Shown here one piece after another: positions 1-11,000 of a stretch of 64,000 nucleotides of DNA. Numbering within the stretch: the first letter of the stretch is position 1; each line of letters begins with the position of its first letter. This DNA comes from Ignavibacteria bacterium (lineage in GTDB: Bacteria; Bacteroidota; Ignavibacteria; Ignavibacteriales; Ignavibacteriaceae). Location: positions 40,322 to 104,321 of the forward strand of contig JAUXVN010000004.1 of the NCBI GenBank assembly GCA_030684555.1, read 5' to 3'. The notes under the pieces were generated by a model that saw only the letters and a program-made list of their open reading frames with translations, searched no databases and was not told the origin of the DNA. The position numbers and the translations under genes are program-made.

Positions 1-476
1 GGAGTTTCATAGCCGACTTTTTTTAGAATATCGCTGCGATAATAAAGAAGTCTCGTATCAATATACCAGGGGACTCCATAAACATAACCGTTTAGCACAT
101 TGGTTTCCCAAATGCCGTCGAAATAATTTTCCTTTATTACAATTTTTGATGTTTCGATAAGTCCATCAAGTTTATCGATTGCCCCGATGGCAGAAAATTG
201 CGGTATCCATGTATTTCCTAATTGGAAAGCATCCGGAAGGTTATTGCTTGCGAATGCAGTAATAAGTTTCTCCTGAGCCGCTGTCCATGGAACCATTTGT
301 ACCTTAACTTTTATTCCCGGATTTAGTTTTTCAAATGCCGGAACAAGCTTTTGTACATATTCACCTTCAGCTCCCATTGCCCAGAAATCAATAACCGTAA
401 CCGAACTCTTATTATCTGCACAACCATTGATCATGATTAATAGGAGTAAAAAAATATATGTTAGTTTATTTAACAT
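1..476 (-). CDS. Sugar ABC transporter substrate-binding lipoprotein (family 1), C-terminus cut by window edge
   Basis: The ORF opens with ATG at 474-476 and stays open to the left edge, so only about 158 N-terminal residues are visible. The start reads MLNKLTYIFLLLLIMINGC, a lipoprotein signal peptide with the lipobox Cys at residue 19. The body (WAMGAEGEYVQKLVPAFEKL, then VPWTAAQEKLITAFASNNLP and a PDAFQLGNTW segment) is typical of family 1 extracellular solute-binding proteins for oligosaccharides. It lies only 6 nt after the stop of the secreted glycosidase gene, as the last visible gene of the lacI-GH94-GH2-GH144-like operon. Permease genes would be expected further left. The ligand is inferred to be the oligosaccharide released by the neighbouring enzyme. 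Confidence 0.85.
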   Translation of the reverse strand, partial: MLNKLTYIFLLLLIMINGCADNKSSVTVIDFWAMGAEGEYVQKLVPAFEKLNPGIKVKVQMVPWTAAQEKLITAFASNNLPDAFQLGNTWIPQFSAIGAIDKLDGLIETSKIVIKENYFDGIWETNVLNGYVYGVPWYIDTRLLYYRSDILKKVGYET

Positions 477-482
477 CAATTA

Positions 483-2363
483 TTACTTCTGTAAAACCAT
501 TTTACCGAATAAATCTTTTATCGAAGTTCTCACTTGATAAATATAGACTCCCGAAGGAAGAGGATTAATGTTATTGTCATTTCCGTCCCACGAAATTTCA
601 TGCTCACCTTTTTGTAATACCTCGTTAAAAAGATCTTTTACTTTATTTCCGAGAATATCATAGATGGTAATTTTAACAACTTCATTCGATTGTAACCGAA
701 AAACAATTTTAGTAGAAGGATTAAATGGATTCGGATAATTCCCTTTAAGTTCAAAATCTCCCGGCATTTCAGCATCTTCTTTAACGCTTACAGTTGAATC
801 AAATACAAATCCGACTTTATTCATCATACTGTCAATTTCAGAATTTGTCATAAAGCTGTTCCACAATAATTGAGTTCTATGATTTTCAATCATAACTATA
901 ATTGGTCCCTGATCAATAGCGAGGTAACTGCCGGCAAACCAATTCTCTTTAGGATTGAGAGCATCTTTAAATCCATATTCGCCCCAAATACTGCTTCCAT
1001 AAGTGCGATACAAATTTTTCAACACAACCATAGACAACTCCGGCGTGTAAGGAAAAGATGAAAGGGCTGCGGTGGGTGTAATTGTTCCGTTATCATTAAA
1101 CGGTTCGTGCACTCTATAACCAAAAGGATCATCAGATGCCGTTAAGCCCCATAGTGAATCGCTATAAGCCGCATGTCCGCGCGGATTAGCAATACAATAA
1201 GCCCGATTGATTAATGTATGATGTTTATTATTATTAAAATAATTTGTGTAAGCATCTTTTTTATTTCTCGGATCAAATCCTAAAAATGAATAATGAGCGA
1301 AAAATAATGGGCCGCCAAAATCCCAGCCAACATACAAAGGTATTCCATAAAAATATTTACCATTACGATAATATGGACTACTTGCCCAACCTAACGAATA
1401 AGTAGTTGCCGGAATGGGATGCGTTGGCGAGGCAATTGCAAGGAGGTAAGCAATATGAGTTTCATTCGGACCTCGAATAGTCATATTCATCTGCCAGCCG
1501 TAATTTGGTGACCAGTGCCAATATAAAAAGTTACTAGATGGATATCGTAAATACCAATCCCATTCAACTTCTTCCCATAGTGTGGTAATGATGCTTCTTA
1601 TTTGTAATTCATCCGGGGTATCTAAGTTGAAATATTTTCTAACGGCTAAAAGTCCTTGAATCATAAAAGAGGTTTCAACTAAATCACCACCGTTATCATA
1701 TTGACTGAATGGTATTACAGCTCCTGTTTCTCCGTTTAACCAATGAGACCAAACACCGTGAAATCTTTCTGCTTTATTCTTTAGGAAATTAACAATCTTT
1801 AATACTCTTGCTACCCCTTCATCCCGAGTAATGAATCCTCTTTCAATTCCAACCGGAAGTGCCATTACACCGAAGCCTGAGCCGCCAATTGTAACAGTGT
1901 TGTCGGAGTTAAGCCTTTCACGTGATAACCCTGAAACCGGGTGCGCATAATCCCAGAAAAATCTAAAAGTTGCACGCTGTACCATATCGAGAAATTCTTC
2001 ATCGTTCATTAAATGCGTTACTACAATAGTGCTATCACTTAACTCTGATTCATTTCCTTGATTATCAACAGTACTTATGCGGTATGTATAAGTTAATCCG
2101 GTAACACCGGGAAACGCCGAATAGTAATTTTTTTCTTTTGAAACAGTTACCGGGAATACAAATTGTCCGTTATACTTTCTATAAACTTTATATGAAACAA
2201 CATTAGGGTCGGTAGATTTATCCCAGATAACATCAAAATGTTTTTCATAACCGTAACCTCTTACATTTTGAGGAGGATTTGGTAGTGCTTTAGATTGACT
2301 TTTCGTCGGTTGCGGAGTTAATAATATAATAGTAATTAAAAGTATAAATAAACGGTAAGCCAT
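483..2363 (-). CDS. Secreted glucoamylase-like / GH144-type glycosidase with FnIII and T9SS sorting domain
   Basis: 626 aa. A signal peptide (about 1-22) is followed by a fibronectin type III-like stretch (about 25-115) and then a Pfam 'Glycoamylase' (alpha/alpha)6 catalytic domain (about 120-530). Visible landmarks are the RATFRFFWDYAHPVSGLSRE opening, IGGSGFGVMALPVGIERGFI and the VGWDFGGPLFFAHYSFLGFD stretch. This Pfam family includes the GH144 endo-beta-1,2-glucanases, so beta-1,2-glucan is a possible substrate; that is inference from the family. The C-terminus (LKGNYPNPFNPSTKIVFRLQ, ending in GVYIYQVR) is a T9SS type A sorting domain, implying export and surface attachment. The start ATG has AGGAAA upstream. 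It sits between GH2 (8 nt gap) and the binding lipoprotein, so it probably supplies the extracellular cleavage step. Confidence 0.85.
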   Translation of the reverse strand: MAYRLFILLITIILLTPQPTKSQSKALPNPPQNVRGYGYEKHFDVIWDKSTDPNVVSYKVYRKYNGQFVFPVTVSKEKNYYSAFPGVTGLTYTYRISTVDNQGNESELSDSTIVVTHLMNDEEFLDMVQRATFRFFWDYAHPVSGLSRERLNSDNTVTIGGSGFGVMALPVGIERGFITRDEGVARVLKIVNFLKNKAERFHGVWSHWLNGETGAVIPFSQYDNGGDLVETSFMIQGLLAVRKYFNLDTPDELQIRSIITTLWEEVEWDWYLRYPSSNFLYWHWSPNYGWQMNMTIRGPNETHIAYLLAIASPTHPIPATTYSLGWASSPYYRNGKYFYGIPLYVGWDFGGPLFFAHYSFLGFDPRNKKDAYTNYFNNNKHHTLINRAYCIANPRGHAAYSDSLWGLTASDDPFGYRVHEPFNDNGTITPTAALSSFPYTPELSMVVLKNLYRTYGSSIWGEYGFKDALNPKENWFAGSYLAIDQGPIIVMIENHRTQLLWNSFMTNSEIDSMMNKVGFVFDSTVSVKEDAEMPGDFELKGNYPNPFNPSTKIVFRLQSNEVVKITIYDILGNKVKDLFNEVLQKGEHEISWDGNDNNINPLPSGVYIYQVRTSIKDLFGKMVLQK

Positions 2364-2371
2364 AGCGTTTC

Positions 2372-4453
2372 CTATCTATTACGAACTATTGTGATAACAA
2401 AAGAATTCTCTGAAATGGTTTTCCCGTCATCACTTTTAAGACGGAGATCTATTTTATAATCTTTATATGATAATTTAGCCGGAAGGGGAATTTTATTCTC
2501 ATTCCATAAAAGATGAGTAACGGAATTTGTCGCAATTTCCTTTACAACAAGGGGCGAAAAAACTTTGTCGTTAATAGAAAATTCAATTGAACAGTTTTTG
2601 TAAGATTTATATAAATCATTAATAACCCAAAGATCCAGACTTAAGTCCTGCCCGTTAAAATATTTTTCTTTCATTACTTTAACAGAAACATAGAGTGGTT
2701 GATAGGCTTGTTTAACAGCATAAAAACCCTTTTTCTTCTTGCCGAAAAAATCAACAACAGACCAGGTGATTGATTCCCAGCAATCGATAAACATAAACTG
2801 AAATATTCCTGTTATTCCGTCATTCTTTTTCCTTCGGTAAAAATCGATTGCGGTTTTTAGCAAATCAGCTTGATATGTTTGAGAATTATTTATGAAATCA
2901 GAAGTCGATTTCCCCTTCTCAATTCCTGCGATATTAAAAGTTTGTTCATACTGAAAATTATGATACTCCCATTCCTTAACATCAAAATTTTTAATTCCCT
3001 TTTGAGAAATAATTTTTTTCAAAGAAGATAATTCCGGAATGGCTTGAGCCCCGAATTCCGTAACCAAAGGCCCCATTGGAGTTGCAGCAAAATGTTCTTT
3101 GTTCCCCCAATACCAGCCATCATAAGGGTGCTCTTCATAATTTGAAGCGATACGAATTATTCTTGATTGATCTTCTTGTAAAACAGCATCGTAAAGGAAT
3201 GGGTCAAGACTCTTAATCTGCTCACCTGGTTCATTGTGACAACACCAAAACGCGATCGAAGGATGATTGTAAAATTGATTAACCATCTCTTTAATTTGTT
3301 TAACCGCATTTATCACAAAATGATTAGATGTATCATACGTCCATTGAAGCGGAAAATCCTGCCAAACCAAAATTCCGGCTTTGTCAAATTCTTGGTAAAG
3401 TTCATTTCGATTTACATGAGCATGAACTCGTACAATATTAATATTGGCTTCTTTAAGTAAGTCGATGAGGTTTTTAATCTTGTTATTATTGAACGAACTC
3501 AACATTTGAGTCGGGATTATATTTGTTCCGCGAAGAAACAACTCTTTTCCGTTGATGAAAAATCGGTTCGACTCTTTTAATTCAACATCCCTAATACCAA
3601 ACATCGTTTTGAGGGAATAACTTTCTTCTGATGTAATTGATAACTCATAAAGATTCGGTTCTCCCAAATCCCATGTATCCCATAACATAGGATTATCAAT
3701 ATCAAGGGCAATATTAAAAGTATCGGTAAGGGGATTTATACTTTTTGAAAATAGATTTTTATAAACCGATTTCGATTTATACTTGATGTTTATCTGAAAT
3801 GAAAGTTGCGAGGGGAGAGTAAAATTATTTATGGACGATAAATCAATTAGTAATTTTGCAGATTTTTTATCCTTATCAATTTTAGATGTTACTTTCACTG
3901 AATCAAAATAGATATTCTTTCCGGTAAGTAACTCAACATCATTCCAAATGCCTCCTGTATTTTTATCCTGACCATATTCCATCGACCAGCCGCCGGGCCT
4001 GCAATCGTGATGATTAAAAATTCCTTTAATCAATTTTTTATTATATGGCCAAACTTTGCCGGGTTCTTCTTTGGGTGAAGTAACACGAACTACTAACTCA
4101 TTATTTTTTTCTTGCAGATATGACCGATTAAGTCGGTGATAAAAGGATTGAAAATAGCCTTCATGACTTCCGACAAATTGTCCATTTACCCAAACATCAG
4201 CAAAGTAATCTACACCTCCGAACCTCAGTAAAGACAAGCCGGGATTATTTATATCTTTCAGATTAAAAGAATGATAAAACCATACTGCCCCATTAAAATT
4301 ATTTAATCCGGCTAATTCCCAATTAATGGGGAGTTTAATTTTTTTAGAATTCTTTTCTCTTTCAATTAGAAAAGAAGTATAATTTAATTCACTTAAACTA
4401 TCTGTTAAAAAATCCCACTCACCATTTAGAGAGAATATTTTTTCATTTTTCAT
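2372..4453 (-). CDS. Glycoside hydrolase family 2 protein, cytoplasmic
   Basis: 693 aa without a signal peptide. The N-terminal jelly-roll sugar-binding domain (LNGEWDFLTD; PINWELAGLNNFNGAVWFYH), the immunoglobulin-like middle domain and the TIM barrel (from about residue 300: MFGIRDVELKESNRFFINGK, LRGTNIIPTQM) follow the GH2 order. The catalytic acid/base would be the Glu of CHNEP near residue 407 and the nucleophile the Glu of TEFGAQ near residue 465. GH2 enzymes release terminal beta-galactose, beta-mannose, beta-glucuronate or related sugars; the exact specificity cannot be read here. It starts 3 nt after the GH94 stop, so it is co-transcribed and probably trims imported oligosaccharides before or beside phosphorolysis. 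Confidence 0.88.
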   Translation of the reverse strand: MKNEKIFSLNGEWDFLTDSLSELNYTSFLIEREKNSKKIKLPINWELAGLNNFNGAVWFYHSFNLKDINNPGLSLLRFGGVDYFADVWVNGQFVGSHEGYFQSFYHRLNRSYLQEKNNELVVRVTSPKEEPGKVWPYNKKLIKGIFNHHDCRPGGWSMEYGQDKNTGGIWNDVELLTGKNIYFDSVKVTSKIDKDKKSAKLLIDLSSINNFTLPSQLSFQINIKYKSKSVYKNLFSKSINPLTDTFNIALDIDNPMLWDTWDLGEPNLYELSITSEESYSLKTMFGIRDVELKESNRFFINGKELFLRGTNIIPTQMLSSFNNNKIKNLIDLLKEANINIVRVHAHVNRNELYQEFDKAGILVWQDFPLQWTYDTSNHFVINAVKQIKEMVNQFYNHPSIAFWCCHNEPGEQIKSLDPFLYDAVLQEDQSRIIRIASNYEEHPYDGWYWGNKEHFAATPMGPLVTEFGAQAIPELSSLKKIISQKGIKNFDVKEWEYHNFQYEQTFNIAGIEKGKSTSDFINNSQTYQADLLKTAIDFYRRKKNDGITGIFQFMFIDCWESITWSVVDFFGKKKKGFYAVKQAYQPLYVSVKVMKEKYFNGQDLSLDLWVINDLYKSYKNCSIEFSINDKVFSPLVVKEIATNSVTHLLWNENKIPLPAKLSYKDYKIDLRLKSDDGKTISENSFVITIVRNR

Positions 4454-4456
4454 ATT

Positions 4457-6835
4457 TTATTCACCAAGCTGAACATCAACTTCAACAATTTCATCGCTCA
4501 AAACAAAAACAACATTGCCGCTTTGTTCTACTCCGTTTACTTTTATCGATTTAACATTTTTTCCGGTGTGATTATCATTATTTACTTTGATATTATAAAC
4601 AGTATTGCGGAATAACCTTCTCACAGAATATGAATCCCACTCTTTCGGAATGCAAGGATCGATAATTAAACCCGCTTCTGAGGCTCTAATTCCCAATATC
4701 CAATCGACAACAACTTTTACAAACCAGGATGCCGAACCGGTGTACCAGGTCCAACCACCCATTCCGTAATTAGGTGAATCAGTGCCGTCAATATTGCCCG
4801 GAGTAACAAATGGTTCCGCAACATATTCATCCGGATTCATACCGTTTAAAATTGGGTTAAGTCGTTTGCAAACTTCATAAGCATTTTCATTATCTTTTAA
4901 TAATGCATAAGCCCAAACCGACCATGTAGCTGCATGTGTATAAACTCCTCCGTTTTCTCTTCTTCCGGGGGAATATCGTGAAAGGTAACCAATATATTTA
5001 TCCGGTACAGAGTAAGCGGGATGAAGCAACAATGTTCCATTCTTTTTTAAAAGATTTTTTGATACCGCATTCATTGCCTCTTTTTGTTTTTGGGAATCGG
5101 CGATACCACTTATTACTGACCAGATTTGTGGATTGAGATAAATTTTCCCTTCACTATTTTCGCAGCTTCCTATTTTTTGACCATTATCTTTTGTTGCACG
5201 GAAAAACCATTCGCCATCCCAGGCATATTTATCAAAGCTATTCTTCAGATCTGATGCTTTTTTTCCGTAGTAGTTTGCCAAATCAGCTTCATTTAACTTT
5301 AATAATATTTTTTCAAAACGGATTAAAATCAAATATAAAAACTCTGTAAGCCAAATTGATTCACCTTTCATATCGAGACCTACCGCACTTAGTCCATCGT
5401 TCCAATCACCAGCGCCGATAAGTGCTAAACCCCGTTCGCTTATTCTGGTAAGAACTTTATCAACAGCCCTTTTGATATGATCAAATATGCTTCCTGTTTG
5501 ATTGCTGTTGTAAAAAGGTTCTACTTTATTGAGTAGTTCATAATTAGCTGTTTCGTCAATGTAATTGAAAACTAAAAAGGGAAGCCAGAGCAAATCATCG
5601 GTCATATTTGTTGACAAACCTGTTTCAGTAATTGGATGCCACCAATGCAAAACTTGTCCGTCTTCAAATTGATGGCGTGCATGTAATCGAATCTGCTTTT
5701 CTGTCAGTGCTGGATCTATAGCAAGATAAATCAGACTATCTTGTAACTGATCTCTAAAACCGAAAGCACCACTTTGTTGGTAATAAGCTGTTCTTCCCCA
5801 TAAACGTCCTGCGATTGCCTGGTAACGAAACCATTTATTTACTGAAAGATTCATTGCTTTATCGGGTGTGTTTATTTCCAGGGTACCAAGAATAGTTTCC
5901 CAATTGCTTTTAACTTTACTAAGTTCATCTTTTATTTGTTCAGATGTTAAATAGTTTGCCAACGTTGTTCTGATTTCTTCTTTGGTTTTTTCAAGTCCGA
6001 GATAAAATGCGGTCTCTTTTTTTTCATTTAGATTAAGTTCAACATTAACCATCAATGATGCGATTGAATCATTCCACTTTCCTGTTTTGCCGGTTAGTTT
6101 AGATTCTTTTACCGCAATAGGATTTTGTAAACTGCCGTAATTGCCAATGAACGATTCTTTATCTCCTTCATATCCGGAAACTTTTTTGTTTGAAGCAAAG
6201 TAGCCGAAATATTCATACTCAATATTCCAATGTCCTCTATCGCTTAATGGAATTTCCCATAATCTTTTAGTCGCTGTTATTGCGTTGATGTCTTCTTCAA
6301 ACCAGGTTTCAAGAAAAGTTTTGTGAAATTCACGATGATGATCGGCAGAAGAACCGAGTACCCATTCAAAATATGTAAAGATTGATAAATCAGCAGGTTC
6401 ACCCGACTTATTTTCAATTTCTAAATTCCATATTTCGAGACTATGTTTATTTGGTACAAACATAGTGAGCGTAATCTCTATTCCTTTATAGCTTGATTTG
6501 AAGACGGTATATCCAAATCCAAAGCGGCACTCGTAACTGTCAAGTTCAGTTTTAACCGGCATCCATGCGGGATTCCAAACTTCTCCGGTTTTATTATTTT
6601 TAATGTAGATGTATTTACCCCAATTATCTTGAATCAAATCCTGATGCCATCTGGTAATTCGATTAAATTCCGAATGCGTATCCCAACTAAAACCGCCTCC
6701 GGTTTGAGAAACAACCAAACCGTAAGTTCCGTTTGTTAAAATATTAACCCAGGGTTTAGGTGTACGTGGTGTTTTGATTATATACTCATTACCATCGTTT
6801 GAGAAATAGCCATATTTGGTTTCGAAGTGCGTCAT
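4457..6835 (-). CDS. GH94 family glycoside phosphorylase (cellobiose/beta-glucobiose phosphorylase-like)
   Basis: 792 aa, the normal length for cellobiose phosphorylase. The N-terminal beta-sandwich begins KYGYFSNDGNEYIIKTPRTP and contains the GGGFSW motif; the (alpha/alpha)6 barrel carries GFRDQLQDSL, the catalytic GDWND motif around residues 476-480, and RENGGVYTHAATW, the phosphate-site region. There is no signal peptide, so it acts in the cytoplasm, splitting a beta-linked disaccharide with phosphate into a sugar-1-phosphate and a shorter sugar. GH94 includes cellobiose, laminaribiose, chitobiose and 1,2-beta-oligoglucan phosphorylases. The known 1,2-beta-oligoglucan enzymes are longer, so linkage is open despite the GH144-like neighbour. 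It lies 35 nt after the lacI-type gene in the same operon. Confidence 0.88.
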   Translation of the reverse strand: MTHFETKYGYFSNDGNEYIIKTPRTPKPWVNILTNGTYGLVVSQTGGGFSWDTHSEFNRITRWHQDLIQDNWGKYIYIKNNKTGEVWNPAWMPVKTELDSYECRFGFGYTVFKSSYKGIEITLTMFVPNKHSLEIWNLEIENKSGEPADLSIFTYFEWVLGSSADHHREFHKTFLETWFEEDINAITATKRLWEIPLSDRGHWNIEYEYFGYFASNKKVSGYEGDKESFIGNYGSLQNPIAVKESKLTGKTGKWNDSIASLMVNVELNLNEKKETAFYLGLEKTKEEIRTTLANYLTSEQIKDELSKVKSNWETILGTLEINTPDKAMNLSVNKWFRYQAIAGRLWGRTAYYQQSGAFGFRDQLQDSLIYLAIDPALTEKQIRLHARHQFEDGQVLHWWHPITETGLSTNMTDDLLWLPFLVFNYIDETANYELLNKVEPFYNSNQTGSIFDHIKRAVDKVLTRISERGLALIGAGDWNDGLSAVGLDMKGESIWLTEFLYLILIRFEKILLKLNEADLANYYGKKASDLKNSFDKYAWDGEWFFRATKDNGQKIGSCENSEGKIYLNPQIWSVISGIADSQKQKEAMNAVSKNLLKKNGTLLLHPAYSVPDKYIGYLSRYSPGRRENGGVYTHAATWSVWAYALLKDNENAYEVCKRLNPILNGMNPDEYVAEPFVTPGNIDGTDSPNYGMGGWTWYTGSASWFVKVVVDWILGIRASEAGLIIDPCIPKEWDSYSVRRLFRNTVYNIKVNNDNHTGKNVKSIKVNGVEQSGNVVFVLSDEIVEVDVQLGE

Positions 6836-6870
6836 AAAAAAATTAAGTCCTTATGTTTCAAGAGAAGACG

Positions 6871-7863
6871 TTAACACGAACCGCCAACAATAAGTTCGGT
6901 TAATATTTTTACATTTTGAATTGGATCATTGTTTCCATTCATTCTGTTAATTAAAATTTGTGCTGCGTTTGTTCCTAATTCATAAATCGGTACATGTACA
7001 GAGGTTAAGCGCGGGTTTAGAAATTGAGAAACAAAAATGTCATCAAATCCTGCAACGGCAAAATCAACAGGGATTTTTAATTTGAGATGACGCGCTGCAA
7101 CATAACATCCGATAGCCATCATATCGTTTGATGCAAAAATTACTTCGGGCGGATTTTCCAGCTTCATTAAAGTTTCACACGCAGCTTGTCCGCCGTTTAT
7201 TGTAAAATCACCGGTGACAATCCATGACTTATTAATTTCGATTCCATTGTTCTTTAGTGCTTGCCTATAACCGAGTTCACGCTGAATAGAATCATTATTT
7301 TTTTGAGGTCCGGATATATGAGCAATTTTTTTGTAACCCTTTTCTGCCAGATAATCGACGACAGAATAAGCTCCGTTAAAATTATCAATACTTATGGAAT
7401 CCCATTTTTGCAGTTCAGATTTTCCGCTGATAACAACAAGTGGAATTTTACTGCTTGCTAAAGTTTTCTTTACATCATCCTCAACAAGCGGGGTCATTAA
7501 AATCAATCCCCCCACAATTCCTTTACTCATGTAATCAACAATTGCTTCAACCATTGATCTGTTGCTATGCGAACTTGTAACCATTGTATAATAACCGTGG
7601 TTATAGCAAATTTCATCTACACCACGAATTATTTCCATAAAAAATTCGCCAAAAATATCGGGCATAACAAGTCCGATTATATTCGATTTTTTTGTAACAA
7701 AACTTCTTGCCAACAGATTTGGGTTATAGTTTAACTCATTGGCTATTGATTTAATTAATTTTTTTGTAGAAGATTTAACTTTTTTATCATCATTCAACGC
7801 TCGTGAGACCGTAGCAATTGATACTTTTGCCAGCTTCGCTATTTCTTTTATTGTTGTTGCCAT
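6871..7863 (-). CDS. LacI-family transcriptional regulator
   Basis: 330 aa. The N-terminal helix-turn-helix reads TIKEIAKLAKVSIATVSRAL, followed by the hinge helix region NYNPNLLARSFVTKKSNIIG and a periplasmic-binding-protein-like effector domain (GLVMPDIFGEFFMEIIRGVD to the end). It is the first gene of the minus-strand glycan-use operon and is divergent from the secreted protein at 8034. A near-perfect LacI-type operator (7882-7899) lies 19 nt upstream of its start, so autoregulation and control of the divergent gene are likely; a second, perfect operator lies before the gene at 11354-12682. The effector is probably a sugar released from the locus's substrate. Confidence 0.93.
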   Translation of the reverse strand: MATTIKEIAKLAKVSIATVSRALNDDKKVKSSTKKLIKSIANELNYNPNLLARSFVTKKSNIIGLVMPDIFGEFFMEIIRGVDEICYNHGYYTMVTSSHSNRSMVEAIVDYMSKGIVGGLILMTPLVEDDVKKTLASSKIPLVVISGKSELQKWDSISIDNFNGAYSVVDYLAEKGYKKIAHISGPQKNNDSIQRELGYRQALKNNGIEINKSWIVTGDFTINGGQAACETLMKLENPPEVIFASNDMMAIGCYVAARHLKLKIPVDFAVAGFDDIFVSQFLNPRLTSVHVPIYELGTNAAQILINRMNGNNDPIQNVKILTELIVGGSC

Positions 7864-7881
7864 TGATTTTTTTTATATTTG

Positions 7882-7899
7882 AATGTAAACGTTTTCATT
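7882..7899. promoter_or_regulatory. LacI-type operator in the divergent lacI / secreted-glycosidase promoter region
   Basis: AATGTAAACGTTTTCATT: two half sites around a central CG with a single mismatch. It matches the ATGTAAACGTTTACAT pattern seen perfectly at 12744-12765. It sits 19 nt before the regulator start and about 135 nt before the GTG start at 8034, so it can serve both directions. Confidence 0.8.
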
Positions 7900-8033
7900 G
7901 CGTGGAAACTTAAAGATTTTGTCTTTTCCAGTCAAGCGAAAAAAAACTTTTTTATCGTAATCAGGTAGGTTTTTACAATAAAACGCAAAATAAGTAACTT
8001 TTATTTATTATTTACATTGAAAGGTAGAATCAA

Positions 8034-11000
8034 GTGAAAAAACTTTTTCCCCGATCCTTTTTTATTTTTCTACTGTTTTGTGCATCTCTAACTAATTTAT
8101 TAGCACAAGCTGATATATATCAAAATAATTTTGATTCCATTGACGGATGGAAAATTGTCGCTGCTGATGAAGTCGATATTAAAATTTCAAAAATTGAGTC
8201 GGAGTATGGAACAAGTTTAAAGTTAGATTATCACTTTATAGCAGGTTCCGGTTATGGCGGAATTCAAAAAGTTATTCCACTCGATCTCCCCGATAATTAT
8301 GAGTTTTCATTCAAGCTGAAAGGAGATTCTCCCAATAACGACTTTGAGTTTAAGTTGTTGGATGAAGATGGAACTTCAGTTTGGTGGATGAATAGAAGAA
8401 ATTATTCATTTCCAAAAGATTGGCAAACATTAAAAATTAAAAAAAGACAAATCGAAAAAGCCTGGGGACCTTCAAACGAGTATTCACCAAAGAAAATTCA
8501 CAAAATCGAATTTATGATTGCCTCGGTTAACGGAGGTAAGGGAACTTTATATATAGATGATTTCAAATTGGTTAAAAGAGAAGTTCCTTCTAATCTGAAT
8601 ATTCAACCGGATTATTCCGCAAATTCCCAAAAAGATTTTAACCATAACATCAATTTGGCTTTTGATTCTAACAAAAACACTTTTTGGCATTCTGATCCTA
8701 ACTCAAATAAAGCTGAAATAATAATCGATTTCAAAAAAGAAAAAGAGCTTGGCGGATTAACTCTTCGTTGGGATGAGAATAATTATCCTCTTCAATCAGA
8801 ATATTTCATTTCTGATGATAAAATTAACTGGACAAAAATTTATTCTGTAAAAAACGGAAAAGGGAATCTTTCTTTTATTTACCTCCCCGAAACAGAAGCA
8901 CGATATTTAAAAATCGAATTAAATAAATCAAACAAAAATGGTTTTGCATTAGCTGAATTGACTTTTGAGCCTCTTTCCTTCGGGAGTAATTTTAATAGAT
9001 TTTTTGAGACTGTTTCTTCTCATTATCCGCGTGGTTACTATCCTAAATATTTCACTCCGGAAAAATCTTATTTTACAATTACCGGGGTTAATAATGATAC
9101 AAAGGAAGCACTCATTAATGAAGAAGGTCAAATAGAAGTTGATAAAAGTAGTTTTTCGATTGAGCCCTTTATTCATAATGGTAAAGAGCTCATTACGTGG
9201 GAAAATAGTATAAATATTCAGTCACTCGAAGATGAATATTTACCCATTCCGATTGTGAAGAGAAGTGATGATAATCTCGAACTTGAAATAAAGATGTTTG
9301 CGGACGGTGAAGCCGGGAAATCAGTTTTAAATTTGCAATATACTTTAAAAAACAAATCGTCAGAAAATCAGAATGGGAATATCTATTTTGCGATTCGTCC
9401 GTTCCAGGTAAATCCATCATATCAATTTTTAAATACATCCGGAGGTGTTGCCAAAGTTGAATCTATTTTTTTTGAAAATGATAATGCAATAATCAACAAC
9501 AATAAAACTGTTTATCCATTGTTAAAGCCCGACAATAAAGGGGCATCAGTTTTTGACAGAGGAGAAATAATTAATTTCATTTCGAAAAATACGCTTCCGG
9601 GTGAAATCTCTGCGTATGATAATTTGGGATTAGCTTCGGCAGCTTATACGTATAACTATAATCTTCAATCAGGAGAAGAAATAAAATACTATTTCCTTAT
9701 CCCATTTCATGAAAAGGAGATTAAAGTTGTCAATCCGTTCAATAAAAAAGAAGCAGACGTATTCATGGAAAACAAACTTGCTTCAATAAAAAGCTTCTGG
9801 GAAGAAAAGCTTAACTCATTCGAAATAAAACTTCCGGGGGAATATAGAAAATGGACAAATACACTTCGTTCAACATTGGCTTATATTTTAATTAATCGTG
9901 ATAATGCCGGAATTCAACCGGGTTCACGTTCTTATGAACGCTCATGGATTCGAGATGGTTCGCTCACTTCATCGGCATTGCTAAAACTTGGAATTACAGA
10001 AGAAGTAAAAGATTTTATCGAATGGTATTCTTCATATCAGTATAAATCCGGAAAGGTTCCTTGTGTTGTTGATAGACGGGGTCCTGATCCGGTTCCGGAA
10101 AATGATAGTCACGGACAATTGATTTACTTAATTCATCAATACTTTCTTTTTACAAATGATACAATGTTTCTAAGATCTAAATTTCAAAACGTAAAAGCGG
10201 CTGTTGATTACATTGCAGAGTTGATTTCACAAAGGTCAACTGATGATTATAAACTTACCGATTCATTAAAAAACTTTTACGGAATTTTACCCGAATCGAT
10301 AAGTCATGAAGGTTACTCCGAAAAGCCGATGCATTCATACTGGGATAATTTTTTTGCAATTAAAGGCTTAAAAGATGCAGTTGATATTGCATCAATTTTA
10401 GGGGAAAAAGAATCTGAATTAAAGTTCATTTCGATAAGAGATAAATTTAAAACCGATCTTTATAATTCACTTTCCGGAGCGATTAAAACTAAAGAGATTA
10501 ATTACATTCCCGGCTGCGTTGAACTTGGTGATTTTGATGCAACATCAACAGCGATTGCCCTTTATCCATGCAATGAAAAGTTGAATTTGCCTCAACCATA
10601 TCTTAAAAATACCTTTAACAAATATTATGATTATTTTGTTAAAAGACGCGATGACACAACTTTTAATTGGATTAATTATACTCCTTATGAATTAAGGACA
10701 GTCGGTGCCTTCATTCAATTAGATCAGCCGGAAAGAGGGCATGCTCTTTTAAACTATTTCTTTAAAGATCAGCGCCCACAGGGTTGGAATCATTGGGCAG
10801 AAGTTGTTTGGAAAGATCCTAAGCTGCCACGTTTTATCGGAGATATGCCGCACACCTGGGTTGGTTCTGATTTTATATCTTCGCTCCGTTCGTTTTTTGT
10901 TTATGAAGATGAACAGCGTAAAGCATTAATTATCGGAGCTGGAATTATTCCCGAATGGATTGAGCATCCGCTTGGAATAACCATCAAGAATATGAAAACC

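Noticed and set aside
870..1061. Plus-strand frames inside the minus-strand glycosidase and other genes
   Set aside because: Antisense shadows of clear coding genes, with no family match or ribosome site; the same applies to all similar short frames across the window.
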